DNA of 64,000 nucleotides from Roseovarius sp. 217 (GCF_000152845.1 NZ_CH902584.1:1856-65855); one strand, 5' to 3'; counted from the first letter of the stretch, positions 1 to 9,343 are shown. The notes: a model not told the origin generated them from the sequence alone. A program made the numbers and translations.

Positions 1-2200
1 CCCGATCCCCGGCGGCGCGATAGCCAGCCATGGTGAAATAGCCCTTGGGCGCGTCACTGCGCGCGGGAACCGTGACCAGACCCGGCGGCGGGGCCTCGGG
101 GAATTCATCCATCCCTTGGCTTAGCGACCACAGCACCAGCCGCAGGCGCGTCGGCGCGGGCTTGAGCAGGAGTGGCAGGAATACCGTGAACTGACCAAAG
201 CGGATGCCATGTTTGCGCAGCGCGCCACGGGCGTCCTGATCCAGCGCCTTGACTTCATCCGCCACTTCACCGCGCGGGATGAGACCCATCGCCTCGACCA
301 TGCGAAAGCCGAATCCGCGCGCCAGACCGTTCAGCGTCTCGTCGCGCTGGATGTTCAGGAGCGGCTCGAACAGGGTGGCGATCTTGCGGTCGATGTAATG
401 CTGCAAGCGGCGTTGCACCTTGGCGGCCACATCCGGCCCCGCCTCGTCATCGACAAAGGCCACGATCTGCGGCTTGAGCGGGTCGGCACCGGGCGTCAGT
501 TTGCCCACCGCCTCCTTGCCCCACAAGAGGCCGCCTTGCTCGGTAAAGTCGATCTCGGTGTCGGGCGCGTTGTAGAACCGGTCCGCCTTGAGATGAAAAT
601 GCGGGGCCAGTGCCGCCGTGCTCGCCTGTTGCAGCGTGCGCGCTTCGTTGCCCACCGCAGACCTGTCCTGCATAAAGCGGAACCCTTCGAGCCGTCCGAC
701 GAATTCGCCTTCGACGGTCACGTCACCTTGATCGTTCACTTCGGCCACCATGGCTTCCTTCTGCTTGAGCCGGCGCAAGAGCACGGATGTGCGCCGGTCC
801 ACAAATCTCTGGGTCAGACGTTCGTGCAGCGCGTCCGACAGGCGGTCTTCTACAGCGCGTGTCGCGCCGCGCCAATGTTTTTCGTCATCCACCCAGCCTT
901 TTCGCTGCGCGACATAGGTCCATGTGCGGATATACGCCAACCGTTTCGACAGTGTGTCGATATCGCCATCGGTCCGGTCGATGCGGCTCACCTGCTGTGC
1001 CAGCCAGTCATCGGGCACCCGACCATACTCAACCAGATCACAAAAGATTCGTTCCAGAAGGCTCGCGTGTTCTGCCGCGCTGATGCCCCGGAAATCGGGA
1101 ATTCGGCAGACATCCCAGAGCAGTTTCACGGCAGGCCCGCCGATGGCCCGCCGCGCCACGTCTGGAAGGTCAGACAAGGTCTTGAGCGCGGTGAGATCAT
1201 CCGCCTCGCGGGCGCGGGCCAGCAACTCGTGCTCCGGTCGCGCCTCAAGACTGCCGATCAGTGCGGCCGTGGTGCCGAATTGCAGACGCGCATTGCGCCA
1301 TTCGAGTTTGCGGATCGGCGCAAAGCGATGCTCCATGATCGCCTCGGCCAGTTCGGGATCAAGATCGGGGGCCTCGCCGGTCACCCCAAAGGTGCCGTTG
1401 CTCATCCCCCGCCCGGCGCGCCCGGCGATTTGCCCCAACTCGTTCGGCTGCAGATAGCGCATTCTGCGCCCGTCGAATTTGCTGAGAGAGGAAAACGCCA
1501 CATGGTTGATATCGAGATTCAGCCCCATGCCGATGGCATCCGTCGCGACGAGATAATCGACATCGCCATTCTGATAGAGCTCTACCTGTGCATTGCGGGT
1601 GCGCGGGCTGAGCGCGCCCATGACCACTGCGGCCCCGCCTTTTTGACGGCGCAGCAATTCAGCGATGGCATAGACATTCTCAACTGAGAACCCGACAATC
1701 GCGCTGCGGGCGGGCATCTTGGCGATCTTCTTGGGGCCGGTGTATGTCAGTTGTGACATGCGCGCGCGGCTCAGGAATTCCACCCCCGGCACCAGCGCGG
1801 CAATGGTTTGGCGCATGGTGTGACTGCCGAGAAATTGCGTCTCGCGTAATCCGCGCATGCGCAACAGCCGGTCGGTGAAGACATGGCCGCGCTCAGGGTC
1901 GGCGCAGAGCTGGATCTCATCCACCGCGACGAAATCCGTGCCCATCCCCTCGGGCATCGCCTCGACGGTGCAGACCCAGTACTGCGCACGCTCGGGTACA
2001 ATGCGTTCTTCGCCCGTGACCAGCGCCACGACAGAGGGGCCGCGCACGGCTACGATCTTGTCATAGACCTCGCGTGCCAAGAGGCGCAACGGCAGGCCGA
2101 TGATTCCGGTGCGATAGCCCAGCATCCGCTCAATGGCGTAATGCGTCTTGCCGGTATTGGTCGGGCCCAGAACCGCAAAGGTTCTTGACTGCTCGGGCAT
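1..2200 (-). CDS. Suv3-like superfamily 2 helicase, 3' end cut by the window edge
   Basis: About 733 N-terminal residues are visible and the frame runs off base 1 without a stop. Walker A is GPTNTGKT at residues 12-19 and the DExx box is DEIQ at about 94-97. Motif VI reads QIAGRAGRG near residue 257, preceded by ATDAIGMGLNLD. This arrangement matches the mitochondrial Suv3 / bacterial Suv3-like RNA helicase family. The ATG at 2200 has a good AAGGAG site in front. It lies 21 bases after the TPR gene on the same strand, so the two probably share a transcript. A role in RNA unwinding or decay is a family-level inference; the substrate is unknown. Confidence 0.85.
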   Translation of the reverse strand, partial: MPEQSRTFAVLGPTNTGKTHYAIERMLGYRTGIIGLPLRLLAREVYDKIVAVRGPSVVALVTGEERIVPERAQYWVCTVEAMPEGMGTDFVAVDEIQLCADPERGHVFTDRLLRMRGLRETQFLGSHTMRQTIAALVPGVEFLSRARMSQLTYTGPKKIAKMPARSAIVGFSVENVYAIAELLRRQKGGAAVVMGALSPRTRNAQVELYQNGDVDYLVATDAIGMGLNLDINHVAFSSLSKFDGRRMRYLQPNELGQIAGRAGRGMSNGTFGVTGEAPDLDPELAEAIMEHRFAPIRKLEWRNARLQFGTTAALIGSLEARPEHELLARAREADDLTALKTLSDLPDVARRAIGGPAVKLLWDVCRIPDFRGISAAEHASLLERIFCDLVEYGRVPDDWLAQQVSRIDRTDGDIDTLSKRLAYIRTWTYVAQRKGWVDDEKHWRGATRAVEDRLSDALHERLTQRFVDRRTSVLLRRLKQKEAMVAEVNDQGDVTVEGEFVGRLEGFRFMQDRSAVGNEARTLQQASTAALAPHFHLKADRFYNAPDTEIDFTEQGGLLWGKEAVGKLTPGADPLKPQIVAFVDDEAGPDVAAKVQRRLQHYIDRKIATLFEPLLNIQRDETLNGLARGFGFRMVEAMGLIPRGEVADEVKALDQDARGALRKHGIRFGQFTVFLPLLLKPAPTRLRLVLWSLSQGMDEFPEAPPPGLVTVPARSDAPKGYFTMAGYRAAGDR

Positions 2201-2221
2201 CCGCCGTGCTCCTTGAAGGTG

Positions 2222-2782
2222 TCAGAGTTCCGCGCCGCCCAAGTCCCGGGTCACGCTCTCCCGGGCCTTGGTTACGTCCTCGTGATGGGGATGTATAGCC
2301 AAGGCGCGCGAAAACGCATCCTCTGCCAGATCGGGCTGGCCGAGTTCGTCCAAAAGGACACCCAGGCCATAGATCACGTTGAAATGCCGCGGCTCGAGCG
2401 CCAAGGCCTGCTCGATGTCATACAGCGCAAGACCGTATCTTTCCTGCTTGAAGAACGCGACGGAGCGCAGATGCCACGCCTCGGCAAAGTCCGGCGCATG
2501 GTCGATGGCGGCACTCAAATGCTCGATTGCCGCCCCAAGGTCCCCCGCTTCGAGCGCATCCTGCCCGCGCCTCAGCAAGAGGTCCATCGCGGGCGACCCA
2601 GAGCGCGACAACGCCAGCTCTATCTCTGCGGCAATCTTGCGCGCCTCGGGCGCCTCGGCCTGCGAGAGTTGGGCAAAGAGCACATCCAATCGCGTCTCCT
2701 CCGCCAGCACGGGTAGGGAAAACGTGACTATCGCGACACCTGCCGCGACGATACGGTTGAGATTGATGATTACTGCACCCAT
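2222..2782 (-). CDS. Exported tetratricopeptide repeat protein
   Basis: The start is placed at the ATG at 2782, giving 186 residues that open with a hydrophobic signal sequence ending near LPVLAEE. An in-frame ATG 48 bases upstream would put a non-signal stretch in front. The mature part contains about three TPR motifs (segments around EALEAGDLGAAIEHLSAAI, ERYGLALYDIEQALALEP and GQPDLAEDAFSRALAIHP), so it probably acts as a periplasmic protein-protein interaction module. It is the first gene of a two-gene unit with the helicase downstream. Similar small TPR proteins are common in roseobacters; no specific partner can be named. Confidence 0.8.
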   Translation of the reverse strand: MGAVIINLNRIVAAGVAIVTFSLPVLAEETRLDVLFAQLSQAEAPEARKIAAEIELALSRSGSPAMDLLLRRGQDALEAGDLGAAIEHLSAAIDHAPDFAEAWHLRSVAFFKQERYGLALYDIEQALALEPRHFNVIYGLGVLLDELGQPDLAEDAFSRALAIHPHHEDVTKARESVTRDLGGAEL

Positions 2783-2853
2783 AACATGTGTGAGTTTAGC
2801 GCAGATTGTCCGGTTGCACAGCCCCGGCATCGCAAATGTGAAAGGAAGCGCAA

Positions 2854-3144
2854 ATGAGCGACGTTATGACCGCAGCGGTGGCTGCCCTGAATGAAAAACT
2901 CGGCGGCGAAGGGTTTGACGGCACCGCGAAATTCGTCATCGAGGACGAGGGTGCGATCGTGATCGACGCCGATGGCGCGCGCGAAGGTGACGACGAGACC
3001 GATGTCACGATGACGGCCAGCCGCGACACGTTCGAATCGATTCTCGCCGGCGATCTCGATCCGACCGCCGCCTTCATGTCTGGCCGCCTCAGCGTCGACG
3101 GCGACATGGGCATGGCGATGAAGCTGGGCAGCGTGCTGGCCTGA
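2854..3144 (+). CDS. SCP2 sterol-binding domain protein
   Basis: The 96-residue protein is essentially one SCP2 domain. It shows the typical pattern of an acidic strand region (FVIEDEGAIVIDADG) followed by TMTASRDTFESILAGDLDPTAAFMSGRLSVDGDMGMAMKL. SCP2 domains bind hydrophobic ligands such as fatty acyl groups; the bacterial ligand is usually unknown. A GGAAGC-type ribosome site precedes the ATG. The stop codon overlaps the start of the next gene (TGATG), so it is translationally coupled to the alpha/beta hydrolase, which suggests a joint role in lipid handling. Confidence 0.9.
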   Translation: MSDVMTAAVAALNEKLGGEGFDGTAKFVIEDEGAIVIDADGAREGDDETDVTMTASRDTFESILAGDLDPTAAFMSGRLSVDGDMGMAMKLGSVLA

Positions 3145-4133
3145 TGCACGAGGCACCGCTCTTTGACGATGTGGCCTACGGGCCTGAGGGCGGTGCTGCG
3201 TGGTGGCTGACCGCAGCCGACGGGGTGCGCCTACGCGTTGGCTTGTGGAACCGGCAGGGGTCGAAGGGCACCATTCTGCTGTTTCCCGGACGGACGGAAT
3301 ACATCGAAAAATACGGTCGTGCCGCCACGCATTTTGCCGGATGTGGCTATGCGACTTTGGCGATCGACTGGCGCGGTCAGGGTCTCTCTGACCGGCTGAC
3401 CGAGGATGCCATGGCGGGCCATGTGCATCACTTCATAGACTACCAGCAGGATGTCATCGCCATGAGCGAGGCCGCCAAGCGCCTCGATCTGCCGCGCCCT
3501 TGGTATCTCCTGGCGCATTCCATGGGCGGCTGCATCGGGCTGCGTGCGGTGATCCAGGGGATGGACGTTCAAAGCTGTGCCTTTTCCAGCCCGATGTGGG
3601 GCATCCACATGGCCCAAGCGCTGCGCCCGGTCGCGTGGTCGCTGTCTTGGGGCAGTCGGCAACTCGGCATGAGCCATCGCTACGCCCCCGGCACGGCGGG
3701 CGAACATTACGTGCTGGCCGAACCGTTCGAGACCAACAAGCTGACCAATGACCGCGAGATGTATGACGACATGGCGCGGCAGTTGCGGGCGCATCCCGAA
3801 CTTGGGCTGGGTGGCCCCAGTCTGCACTGGCTGCACGAGGCCCTGCGCGAGACCCGCGATCTCGCACGCCTGCCCTCACCCGCCCTGCCCTGCCTGACCA
3901 TTCTGGGCAGCGACGAGCAGATCGTCGATGTGCCCCGTGTGCACGAACGCATGGCGCAGTGGCCGGGCGGACACCTGGACGTGGTGCCCGGCGGGCGGCA
4001 TGAGACGCTGATGGACACGCAAGACATGCGCAAACGCCTGCTGCAACAGCTTTGCGATTTCTACGGCAGCGCCGCGCGCCTTGGCTCTAGCGGTCCCGCA
4101 CCACGGGCGAGCGCTGCTCCCCAAGCCCACTGA
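3144..4133 (+). CDS. Alpha/beta hydrolase of the lysophospholipase (Hydrolase_4) type
   Basis: The 329-residue cytoplasmic protein has a nucleophile elbow AHSMGG with Ser at about 126. Asp at about 257 (GSDEQIVD) and His at about 286 (GGRHETLMD) complete a likely catalytic triad. FPGRTEYIEKY near residue 47 is typical of monoglyceride lipase/lysophospholipase L2-like proteins. Its ATG overlaps the stop of the SCP2 gene by one base. Its 3' end overlaps the 3' end of the convergent FAH-family gene by 47 bases. Substrate specificity cannot be read from the sequence; a lipid ester is likely given the SCP2 partner. Confidence 0.9.
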   Translation: MHEAPLFDDVAYGPEGGAAWWLTAADGVRLRVGLWNRQGSKGTILLFPGRTEYIEKYGRAATHFAGCGYATLAIDWRGQGLSDRLTEDAMAGHVHHFIDYQQDVIAMSEAAKRLDLPRPWYLLAHSMGGCIGLRAVIQGMDVQSCAFSSPMWGIHMAQALRPVAWSLSWGSRQLGMSHRYAPGTAGEHYVLAEPFETNKLTNDREMYDDMARQLRAHPELGLGGPSLHWLHEALRETRDLARLPSPALPCLTILGSDEQIVDVPRVHERMAQWPGGHLDVVPGGRHETLMDTQDMRKRLLQQLCDFYGSAARLGSSGPAPRASAAPQAH

Positions 4134-4917
4134 TCCGCAACACCATTTCATCGCCCTCGGCCAGATAGCGCGGCGGCCTTTGGCCCATGCCCACACCGGG
4201 AGGCGTGCCGGTTGCGATCACGTCGCCGGGTTCAAGCGTCATCAATTCGCTTAGATAGGCCACGATATGCGCCACCGGAAAGATCATCCGCGCCGTGCTG
4301 CCGGTCTGCATCCGCGTGCCATTGAGGTCGAGCGAAAGGTCGAGCGCCTCTAGATCGCCCACCTCGTCAGGCGTGACCAGCCAGGGACCAATCGGCGCGA
4401 AACTGTCACAGCTCTTGCCCTTGGTCCATTGGCCGGCCCGCTCCATCTGATAGGCGCGCTCTGACACGTCGTTGACGATGGTGTAGCCCGCGACATGGCA
4501 CAACGCTTCTGCCTCGGTCACGTATTTTGCGCGACGACCGATTACCACGCCCAACTCGATCTCCCAATCGCCCTTGCGCGCGCCACGCGGCAGGCTGACC
4601 GGGTCATAGGGGCCCGTGATGGCCGATGTCGCCTTGAGGAACACCACCGGCTCTGGTGGCGCGTCAACGCCCAACTCCTCGGCATGATCGGTATAGTTCA
4701 GCCCAATGCAGATGAGCTTGCCCACCTGGCCCACCGGCGCGCCGATCCGGGGCGTTCCCTTGACCAACGGCAGGCTCTCGGGGTCGATGCGCGGCAGGTC
4801 CGCCAACAGCGGCCCCGCCAGATCAGGCAAAACGCCTGACAGATCGCGCAACCGCCCCTGATCGTCCAGAACCGCAGGCTTTTCCTGCCCGGCCGTACCA
4901 TATCGTGCGAATTTCAT
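4087..4917 (-). CDS. Fumarylacetoacetate hydrolase family protein
   Basis: The 276 residues match the FAH-type C-C bond hydrolase/isomerase family. The metal ligands appear as WEIELGVVIG with Glu about 119 and 121, and Asp about 150 in the VNDVSER motif; GKSCDSFAPIGPW and TGTPPGVGMG near the C terminus are also family hallmarks. Members split beta-diketo acids or isomerise intermediates of aromatic and sugar acid breakdown. No pathway genes adjoin it, so the substrate is open. It is convergent with the upstream hydrolase and shares 47 bases of coding sequence with it. Confidence 0.9.
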   Translation of the reverse strand: MKFARYGTAGQEKPAVLDDQGRLRDLSGVLPDLAGPLLADLPRIDPESLPLVKGTPRIGAPVGQVGKLICIGLNYTDHAEELGVDAPPEPVVFLKATSAITGPYDPVSLPRGARKGDWEIELGVVIGRRAKYVTEAEALCHVAGYTIVNDVSERAYQMERAGQWTKGKSCDSFAPIGPWLVTPDEVGDLEALDLSLDLNGTRMQTGSTARMIFPVAHIVAYLSELMTLEPGDVIATGTPPGVGMGQRPPRYLAEGDEMVLRISGLGEQRSPVVRDR

Positions 4918-5051
4918 GTCTCACCTCCCCGGTTCATGGTGCGCGCCACCCTAGCCAGCAGGTCGCGAATGGCAAGCACCAGTGGTGCCTGTCCTCTTGT
5001 AGCCCCGGCACCTCCGGCCTATGTCTGGGCCATATCAACACGAGGTGCCCT

Positions 5052-6872
5052 ATGCTCAATCTGCCGTTTCCCGTCCGCGACGCCAATGCAACATCTGGTA
5101 ACAGGAACCTGGGAAACCTGCCGGAATGGGATCTGAGCGATCTCTACACCTCGGAGACGGCCCCGGAACTCAAACGCGATCTTGAGTGGCTACAGAGCGC
5201 CTGCGCCGAGTTTGCCGCCGATTACGAGGGGAAACTGGCCACGCTCGACGCCAAGGGCCTTGTGGACTGTATCCAACGCGATGAGGCGATCAGCAATATC
5301 GCGGGACGCATCATGTCCTACGCGGGCCTGCGCTATTACCAGTTGACCACCGATGGCGGACGGGCGAAATTCATGTCTGATTGTCAGGAAAAGGTGACCA
5401 ATTCGACCACGCCGCTGGTGTTCTTTTCGCTGGAGTTGAACCGGCTCGACGAGACTGCGCTGACGGCGATGTATTCCGAAAACAACGATCTCGCCCGCTA
5501 CAAGCCGGTTCTTGACCGCATCCGCGCGATGAAGCCCTACCAACTCTCGGATGAGTTGGAGAAATTCCTGCACGATCTGGGCGTTGTGGGCGACGCATGG
5601 GAGCGGCTCTTTGACGAGACCATCGCCGGGCTGACCTTTACCGTCGATGGCGATGACCTCAGCATCGAGGGCACGCTGAATCTGCTCACCGAACAGGACC
5701 GCAGCAAACGCGAAGCGGCGGCTCGCGAACTGGCGCGGGTCTTTGGCGAGAACATCCGCACCTTTGCCCGTGTCCACAACACGCAAGCCAAGGAGAAGGA
5801 GGTCATCGACCGCTGGCGCAAGATGCCATCGGCGCAGACAGGACGCCACCTCTCGAATGATGTGGAACCCGAGGTCGTCGAGGCGCTGCGCAATGCGGTG
5901 GTGGCGGCCTATCCGAAACTCTCGCATCGCTATTACGAGCTCAAGCGCAAGTGGCTGGGGCTGGACCGCATGCAGGTCTGGGACCGCAACGCCCCCCTGC
6001 CGATGGACGCCACGCGCATCGTTGATTGGGACGAGGCGCGCGAGACGGTGATGACGGCCTATGGTGCCTTTGATCCGCGGATGGCCGATCTGGCGCAGCC
6101 GTTTTTTGAGCAGGGCTGGATCGACGCAGGCGTCAAACCGGGCAAGGCACCGGGTGCCTTTGCCCATCCCACCGTGACCAATGTCCACCCCTACGTGATG
6201 CTGAACTACCTTGGCAAACCGCGCGACGTGATGACATTGGCGCATGAGCTGGGCCACGGCGTGCATCAGCGGCTGGCGGCGGATCAGGGCGAATTGCTCT
6301 CCTCCACCCCACTCACACTGGCCGAGACCGCAAGCGTGTTTGGCGAGATGCTCACCTTCCAACGCATGCTCGACGGGGCCAAAACGCAAGCCGAACGCAA
6401 GGTTCTGCTGGCGGGCAAGGTCGAGGACATGATCAACACGGTCGTGCGCCAGATCGCGTTTTACGATTTCGAATGCAAACTCCACGCCGCGCGGCGCGAC
6501 GGCGAACTGACCCCTGACGATATCAACCTGCTCTGGATGTCAGTGCAGGCCCAAAGTCTCGGTGAAGCGTTTGATTTCATGGACGGGTATGAGACTTTTT
6601 GGGCCTATATCCCACACTTCATCCACTCGCCCTTCTACGTCTACGCCTACGCCTTTGGTGACGGGCTGGTGAACGCTCTTTATGCGGTCTACGAGGAAAA
6701 TCCCGAGGGATTTCAGGACAAGTATTTCGAGATGCTCAAGGCGGGTGGGTCCAAACATCACAAGGACCTGCTTGCCCCGTTCGGCCTTGATGCCTCTGAC
6801 CCGGCGTTCTGGGACAAGGGGCTGTCGATGATCTCTGGTATGATCGACGAGTTGGAGGCGATGGAGGGCTGA
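5052..6872 (+). CDS. pepF: Oligoendopeptidase F, M3 family zinc metallopeptidase
   Basis: The ATG at 5052 is chosen because the protein from there (606 residues) matches the usual PepF length and begins MLNLPFPVRDANA; frames further upstream add a non-homologous stretch. The zinc motif HELGH lies at about residues 398-402 and the third ligand region is SSTPLTLAETASVFGEM shortly after. PepF cuts short peptides in the cytoplasm and takes part in peptide recycling. The gene stands alone; a double-hairpin element follows 40-70 bases after the stop. Confidence 0.93.
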   Translation: MLNLPFPVRDANATSGNRNLGNLPEWDLSDLYTSETAPELKRDLEWLQSACAEFAADYEGKLATLDAKGLVDCIQRDEAISNIAGRIMSYAGLRYYQLTTDGGRAKFMSDCQEKVTNSTTPLVFFSLELNRLDETALTAMYSENNDLARYKPVLDRIRAMKPYQLSDELEKFLHDLGVVGDAWERLFDETIAGLTFTVDGDDLSIEGTLNLLTEQDRSKREAAARELARVFGENIRTFARVHNTQAKEKEVIDRWRKMPSAQTGRHLSNDVEPEVVEALRNAVVAAYPKLSHRYYELKRKWLGLDRMQVWDRNAPLPMDATRIVDWDEARETVMTAYGAFDPRMADLAQPFFEQGWIDAGVKPGKAPGAFAHPTVTNVHPYVMLNYLGKPRDVMTLAHELGHGVHQRLAADQGELLSSTPLTLAETASVFGEMLTFQRMLDGAKTQAERKVLLAGKVEDMINTVVRQIAFYDFECKLHAARRDGELTPDDINLLWMSVQAQSLGEAFDFMDGYETFWAYIPHFIHSPFYVYAYAFGDGLVNALYAVYEENPEGFQDKYFEMLKAGGSKHHKDLLAPFGLDASDPAFWDKGLSMISGMIDELEAMEG

Positions 6873-6883
6873 GGCTCGGTCGG

Positions 6884-6945
6884 GCTTTCATCTTGCCCAA
6901 AATACTTCGGGGGAATTGGCCGTAGGCCAAGGGGGCAGAGCCCCC
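6884..6945. repeat. Dispersed intergenic element, copy A, with two hairpins (bidirectional terminator)
   Basis: The segment starts with a conserved head (GCTTTCATCTTGCCCAAAAT, then ACTTCGGGGG). Two perfect stem-loops follow back to back: TTGGCC-gta-GGCCAA at 6916-6930 and GGGGGC-aga-GCCCCC at 6931-6945. It sits between the convergent pepF and DksA-like genes, where it could end both transcripts. Related heads occur at 15354, 21374 and 27066 in this window. Confidence 0.65.
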
Positions 6946-6957
6946 GCTTTCCCCCCG

Positions 6958-7227
6958 TCACTTCAACTGGCTGTCCTTTGATCCGCGCCGGTTGATGCCG
7001 CCGCGCGGGGATTGGGCCGCGTCGCGCTCTTGCTGGCAGTCGATGCAGAGCTTGACCCCCGGAATCGCCACGCGCCGCGCCTCGGGGATCGGTTCCTCGC
7101 ATTCGGCGCAATGCGTCAGGCTCTCGCCCTGCGGGCCGCGCCGCGCCTTCAACCGCGCCAATTCATCAGAAATCGACGCCTCGATCTGTTCACTTACCGC
7201 GCCGTCGCGCGCCCATCCGCCAGCCAT
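6958..7227 (-). CDS. DksA/TraR-type C4 zinc finger protein
   Basis: The 89-residue protein carries four cysteines in CAEC (40, 43) and CIDC (61, 64), the zinc-binding pattern of the DksA/TraR family. It is shorter than DksA (about 150 residues) and lacks a long coiled coil, so it resembles the small YbiI-like members. The N-terminal half (EQIEASISDELARLKARR) is helical. A role in modulating RNA polymerase is possible but unproven for these short forms. It is a single gene, convergent with pepF. Confidence 0.85.
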   Translation of the reverse strand: MAGGWARDGAVSEQIEASISDELARLKARRGPQGESLTHCAECEEPIPEARRVAIPGVKLCIDCQQERDAAQSPRGGINRRGSKDSQLK

Positions 7228-7290
7228 GGCATCCTCCTTTCGCAGAGTTTCAGTCTACGCGCCCTGCACTTTGCGTCAATTCCCACTTCC

Positions 7291-8379
7291 TCAGGGCTGC
7301 AACACTTTGGGTTTGGGAAGGCGCAGCGCCATGCTCTTGACGAAGTCACTGCTCTGTGGCCCTGACTCGGCCAATATCTCGCGCAGAAGACCGATGGCGG
7401 CAGGCGATGTAACGGGCACAAAGTGATTGAGCCCGGAGCCATCCGCCAAAGTGCTGAAGTCGAAGACCTGAACATCCGGCCGCTGCACCTTGTCAACGGT
7501 GTCGATCATGCCCAAACGCGGTTTGCGCCCGGTAATGAACCCCGAGACAGTCAGCGCCCGGTCCGCCTTGGTGATGAAGATCAGGAACGGTTGCGGCAGT
7601 TTGCCGATCACCTCGGCCTGACGGTCAAACACATCCGGGTCGATATCAGGCGACATCAGCACCACACCGCTGATCCGGTTCAGCAAATGGCGGTCCCCAC
7701 TGAGGGCGATTTCGCGCAGTGATTCCATCACCAGGCTCGACCCCATGGAATGCGCCAGCAAGAACACCTTGTCACCCGGCGCGCGGGTCAGCTGGCGCAG
7801 CATATCGGTCAGATCATCGCGCGCATAAAGCACCGAATCGCGGTCATAGATATAGCCACGCGGATCGCCCGCCGAGGGCCACGAGAACAACAGTCCCGGC
7901 ATGCCCGTGTCGAAATCGGTCTGGATCTGTGCCAGCCGATACATCGCTTCGGACAGCGTGTTGTTGTAGCCATGCACAAAGAGCAGGGTCTCGCGCCCTG
8001 CGTGCTCTTGCCTGACCTCATTGACCATCGCGCCGGGACTGGGGAAGACCTCGGTTCCGGTGACGACAAAATCCGTGGCCGCGTCCGGAGGGCCGTCCGG
8101 CCATTCGATCTGCCCCGGTTGGTGGGTTGGTGGAACGGACACATCGGTCCGGAAATAGCGCAGACCCTCTGTCCGCTCCAACCCAAAGATCGGCCCGGTC
8201 TGATCGAGCCTGCGCCCCGTCGCAACATAGATCGGCACGACCGTGGCTGCGGGATTGGGGGCCGCGCGCTCGGCGGTTGCGCGCGGCGCACAGGCGGCGA
8301 TGAGAAGAACCATGCCAAAGCACAAAAGCCTGACACCACGGTTTGCCCCTGTCACCGCCTGCCCTGCTGCTTGCGTCAC
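7291..8379 (-). CDS. Alpha/beta hydrolase, DUF900 type, predicted lipoprotein
   Basis: A GTG at 8379 is the preferred start because GAGGG lies five bases in front. The result is a 362-residue protein with a signal sequence and lipobox LIAAC about 25-30 residues in, so it is probably anchored in the outer membrane. Longer frames would run back into rpoH. The body matches the DUF900 esterase group: LFVHGYNNTLSEAMYR, then the nucleophile elbow LLAHSMGSS and a C-terminal His in SGLNHFVP. An ATG at 8313 is the alternative start but lacks a ribosome site. The gene follows rpoH on the same strand. Confidence 0.85.
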   Translation of the reverse strand: MTQAAGQAVTGANRGVRLLCFGMVLLIAACAPRATAERAAPNPAATVVPIYVATGRRLDQTGPIFGLERTEGLRYFRTDVSVPPTHQPGQIEWPDGPPDAATDFVVTGTEVFPSPGAMVNEVRQEHAGRETLLFVHGYNNTLSEAMYRLAQIQTDFDTGMPGLLFSWPSAGDPRGYIYDRDSVLYARDDLTDMLRQLTRAPGDKVFLLAHSMGSSLVMESLREIALSGDRHLLNRISGVVLMSPDIDPDVFDRQAEVIGKLPQPFLIFITKADRALTVSGFITGRKPRLGMIDTVDKVQRPDVQVFDFSTLADGSGLNHFVPVTSPAAIGLLREILAESGPQSSDFVKSMALRLPKPKVLQP

Positions 8380-8446
8380 TGTATCCCTCGCACACTGGTT
8401 GTCGGTCGAGAGATACGCGTTTTGTTCGGTCGCGCCAAGCGTTGCT

Positions 8447-9343
8447 TCAGACCGATGCAAGCATGCCTTTTTCCTGCGCCAGCGCCCGCATCCGCTTTTG
8501 CAGTTTCTCAAAGGCCCGCACCTCGATCTGACGGATACGTTCACGACTCACGTCATATTCCGCGCTCAGATCTTCGAGGGTCACGGTTTCATCGCTCAGG
8601 CGGCGCTGTGTCAGGATATCGCGCTCACGCTCGTTGAGCACGTCCATCGCCATGGTCAGCAATTCGCGTCGCGCATCCATTTCATCGCGTCGCTCGTAAT
8701 CACCAGCCTGATCGGCATCCTCATCCTCGAGCCAGTCCTGCCACTGCATCGACCCTTCGCCCTCAGAGCCAACCGTGGCATTGAGCGATGCGTCAGCCCC
8801 GGCCATCCGCTGATTCATGCTGATGACTTCGGCCTCGGTCACGCCCAGATCAGTCGCGATCTTCTTGACGACTTCGGGCCGCATATCGCCATCTTCCAGC
8901 GCGCCGATCTTGGCTTTGGCCTTGCGCAGATTGAAAAACAGCTTTTTCTGCGCCGAGGTGGTGCCCAGTTTCACAAGGCTCCAAGAGCGCAGGATATATT
9001 CCTGAATGCTGGCGCGAATCCACCACATCGCATAGGTCGCAAGCCGAAAGCCGCGCTCGGGGTCAAACCGCTTGACCGCCTGCATCAGACCCACGTTGGC
9101 CTCTGAAATCACCTCGGCCTGCGGCAACCCATAGCCGCGATAGCCCATGGCAATTTTGGCAGCGAGACGCAGATGGCTCGTGACCATCTTATGCGCGGCC
9201 TCGGTGTCCTGTTCCTCGACCCAACGTTTCGCCAGCATGTATTCCTCTTCCGGCTCTAGCAGCGGGAATTTGCGGATTTCCTGCATGTAGCGGTTCAAAC
9301 CGCCTTCCGGCGTTGGGGCCGGCAGATTCTTGTAATTTCCCAC
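8447..9343 (-). CDS. rpoH: RNA polymerase sigma factor RpoH (sigma-32 family)
   Basis: The 298-residue protein has sigma-70 regions 1.2, 2 and 4 and the RpoH box QKKLFFNLR near residues 133-141. The C-terminal region 4 (TLEDLSAEYDVSRERIRQIE) is the -35 recognition helix-turn-helix. It directs the heat-shock and, in Rhodobacterales, also singlet-oxygen responses; many members carry two RpoH paralogues and this one cannot be assigned to RpoHI or RpoHII with certainty. The start is GTG with AGGAGGG eight bases before. It lies between rluA and the DUF900 gene. A perfect inverted repeat upstream may regulate it. Confidence 0.95.
   Translation of the reverse strand: MGNYKNLPAPTPEGGLNRYMQEIRKFPLLEPEEEYMLAKRWVEEQDTEAAHKMVTSHLRLAAKIAMGYRGYGLPQAEVISEANVGLMQAVKRFDPERGFRLATYAMWWIRASIQEYILRSWSLVKLGTTSAQKKLFFNLRKAKAKIGALEDGDMRPEVVKKIATDLGVTEAEVISMNQRMAGADASLNATVGSEGEGSMQWQDWLEDEDADQAGDYERRDEMDARRELLTMAMDVLNERERDILTQRRLSDETVTLEDLSAEYDVSRERIRQIEVRAFEKLQKRMRALAQEKGMLASV

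Noticed and set aside
209..1687. Open frame of 492 codons on the plus strand opposite the helicase gene
   Set aside because: It is antisense to a gene with clear helicase motifs; its product is Arg/His-rich without domains, as expected from mirrored codon bias in GC-rich DNA.
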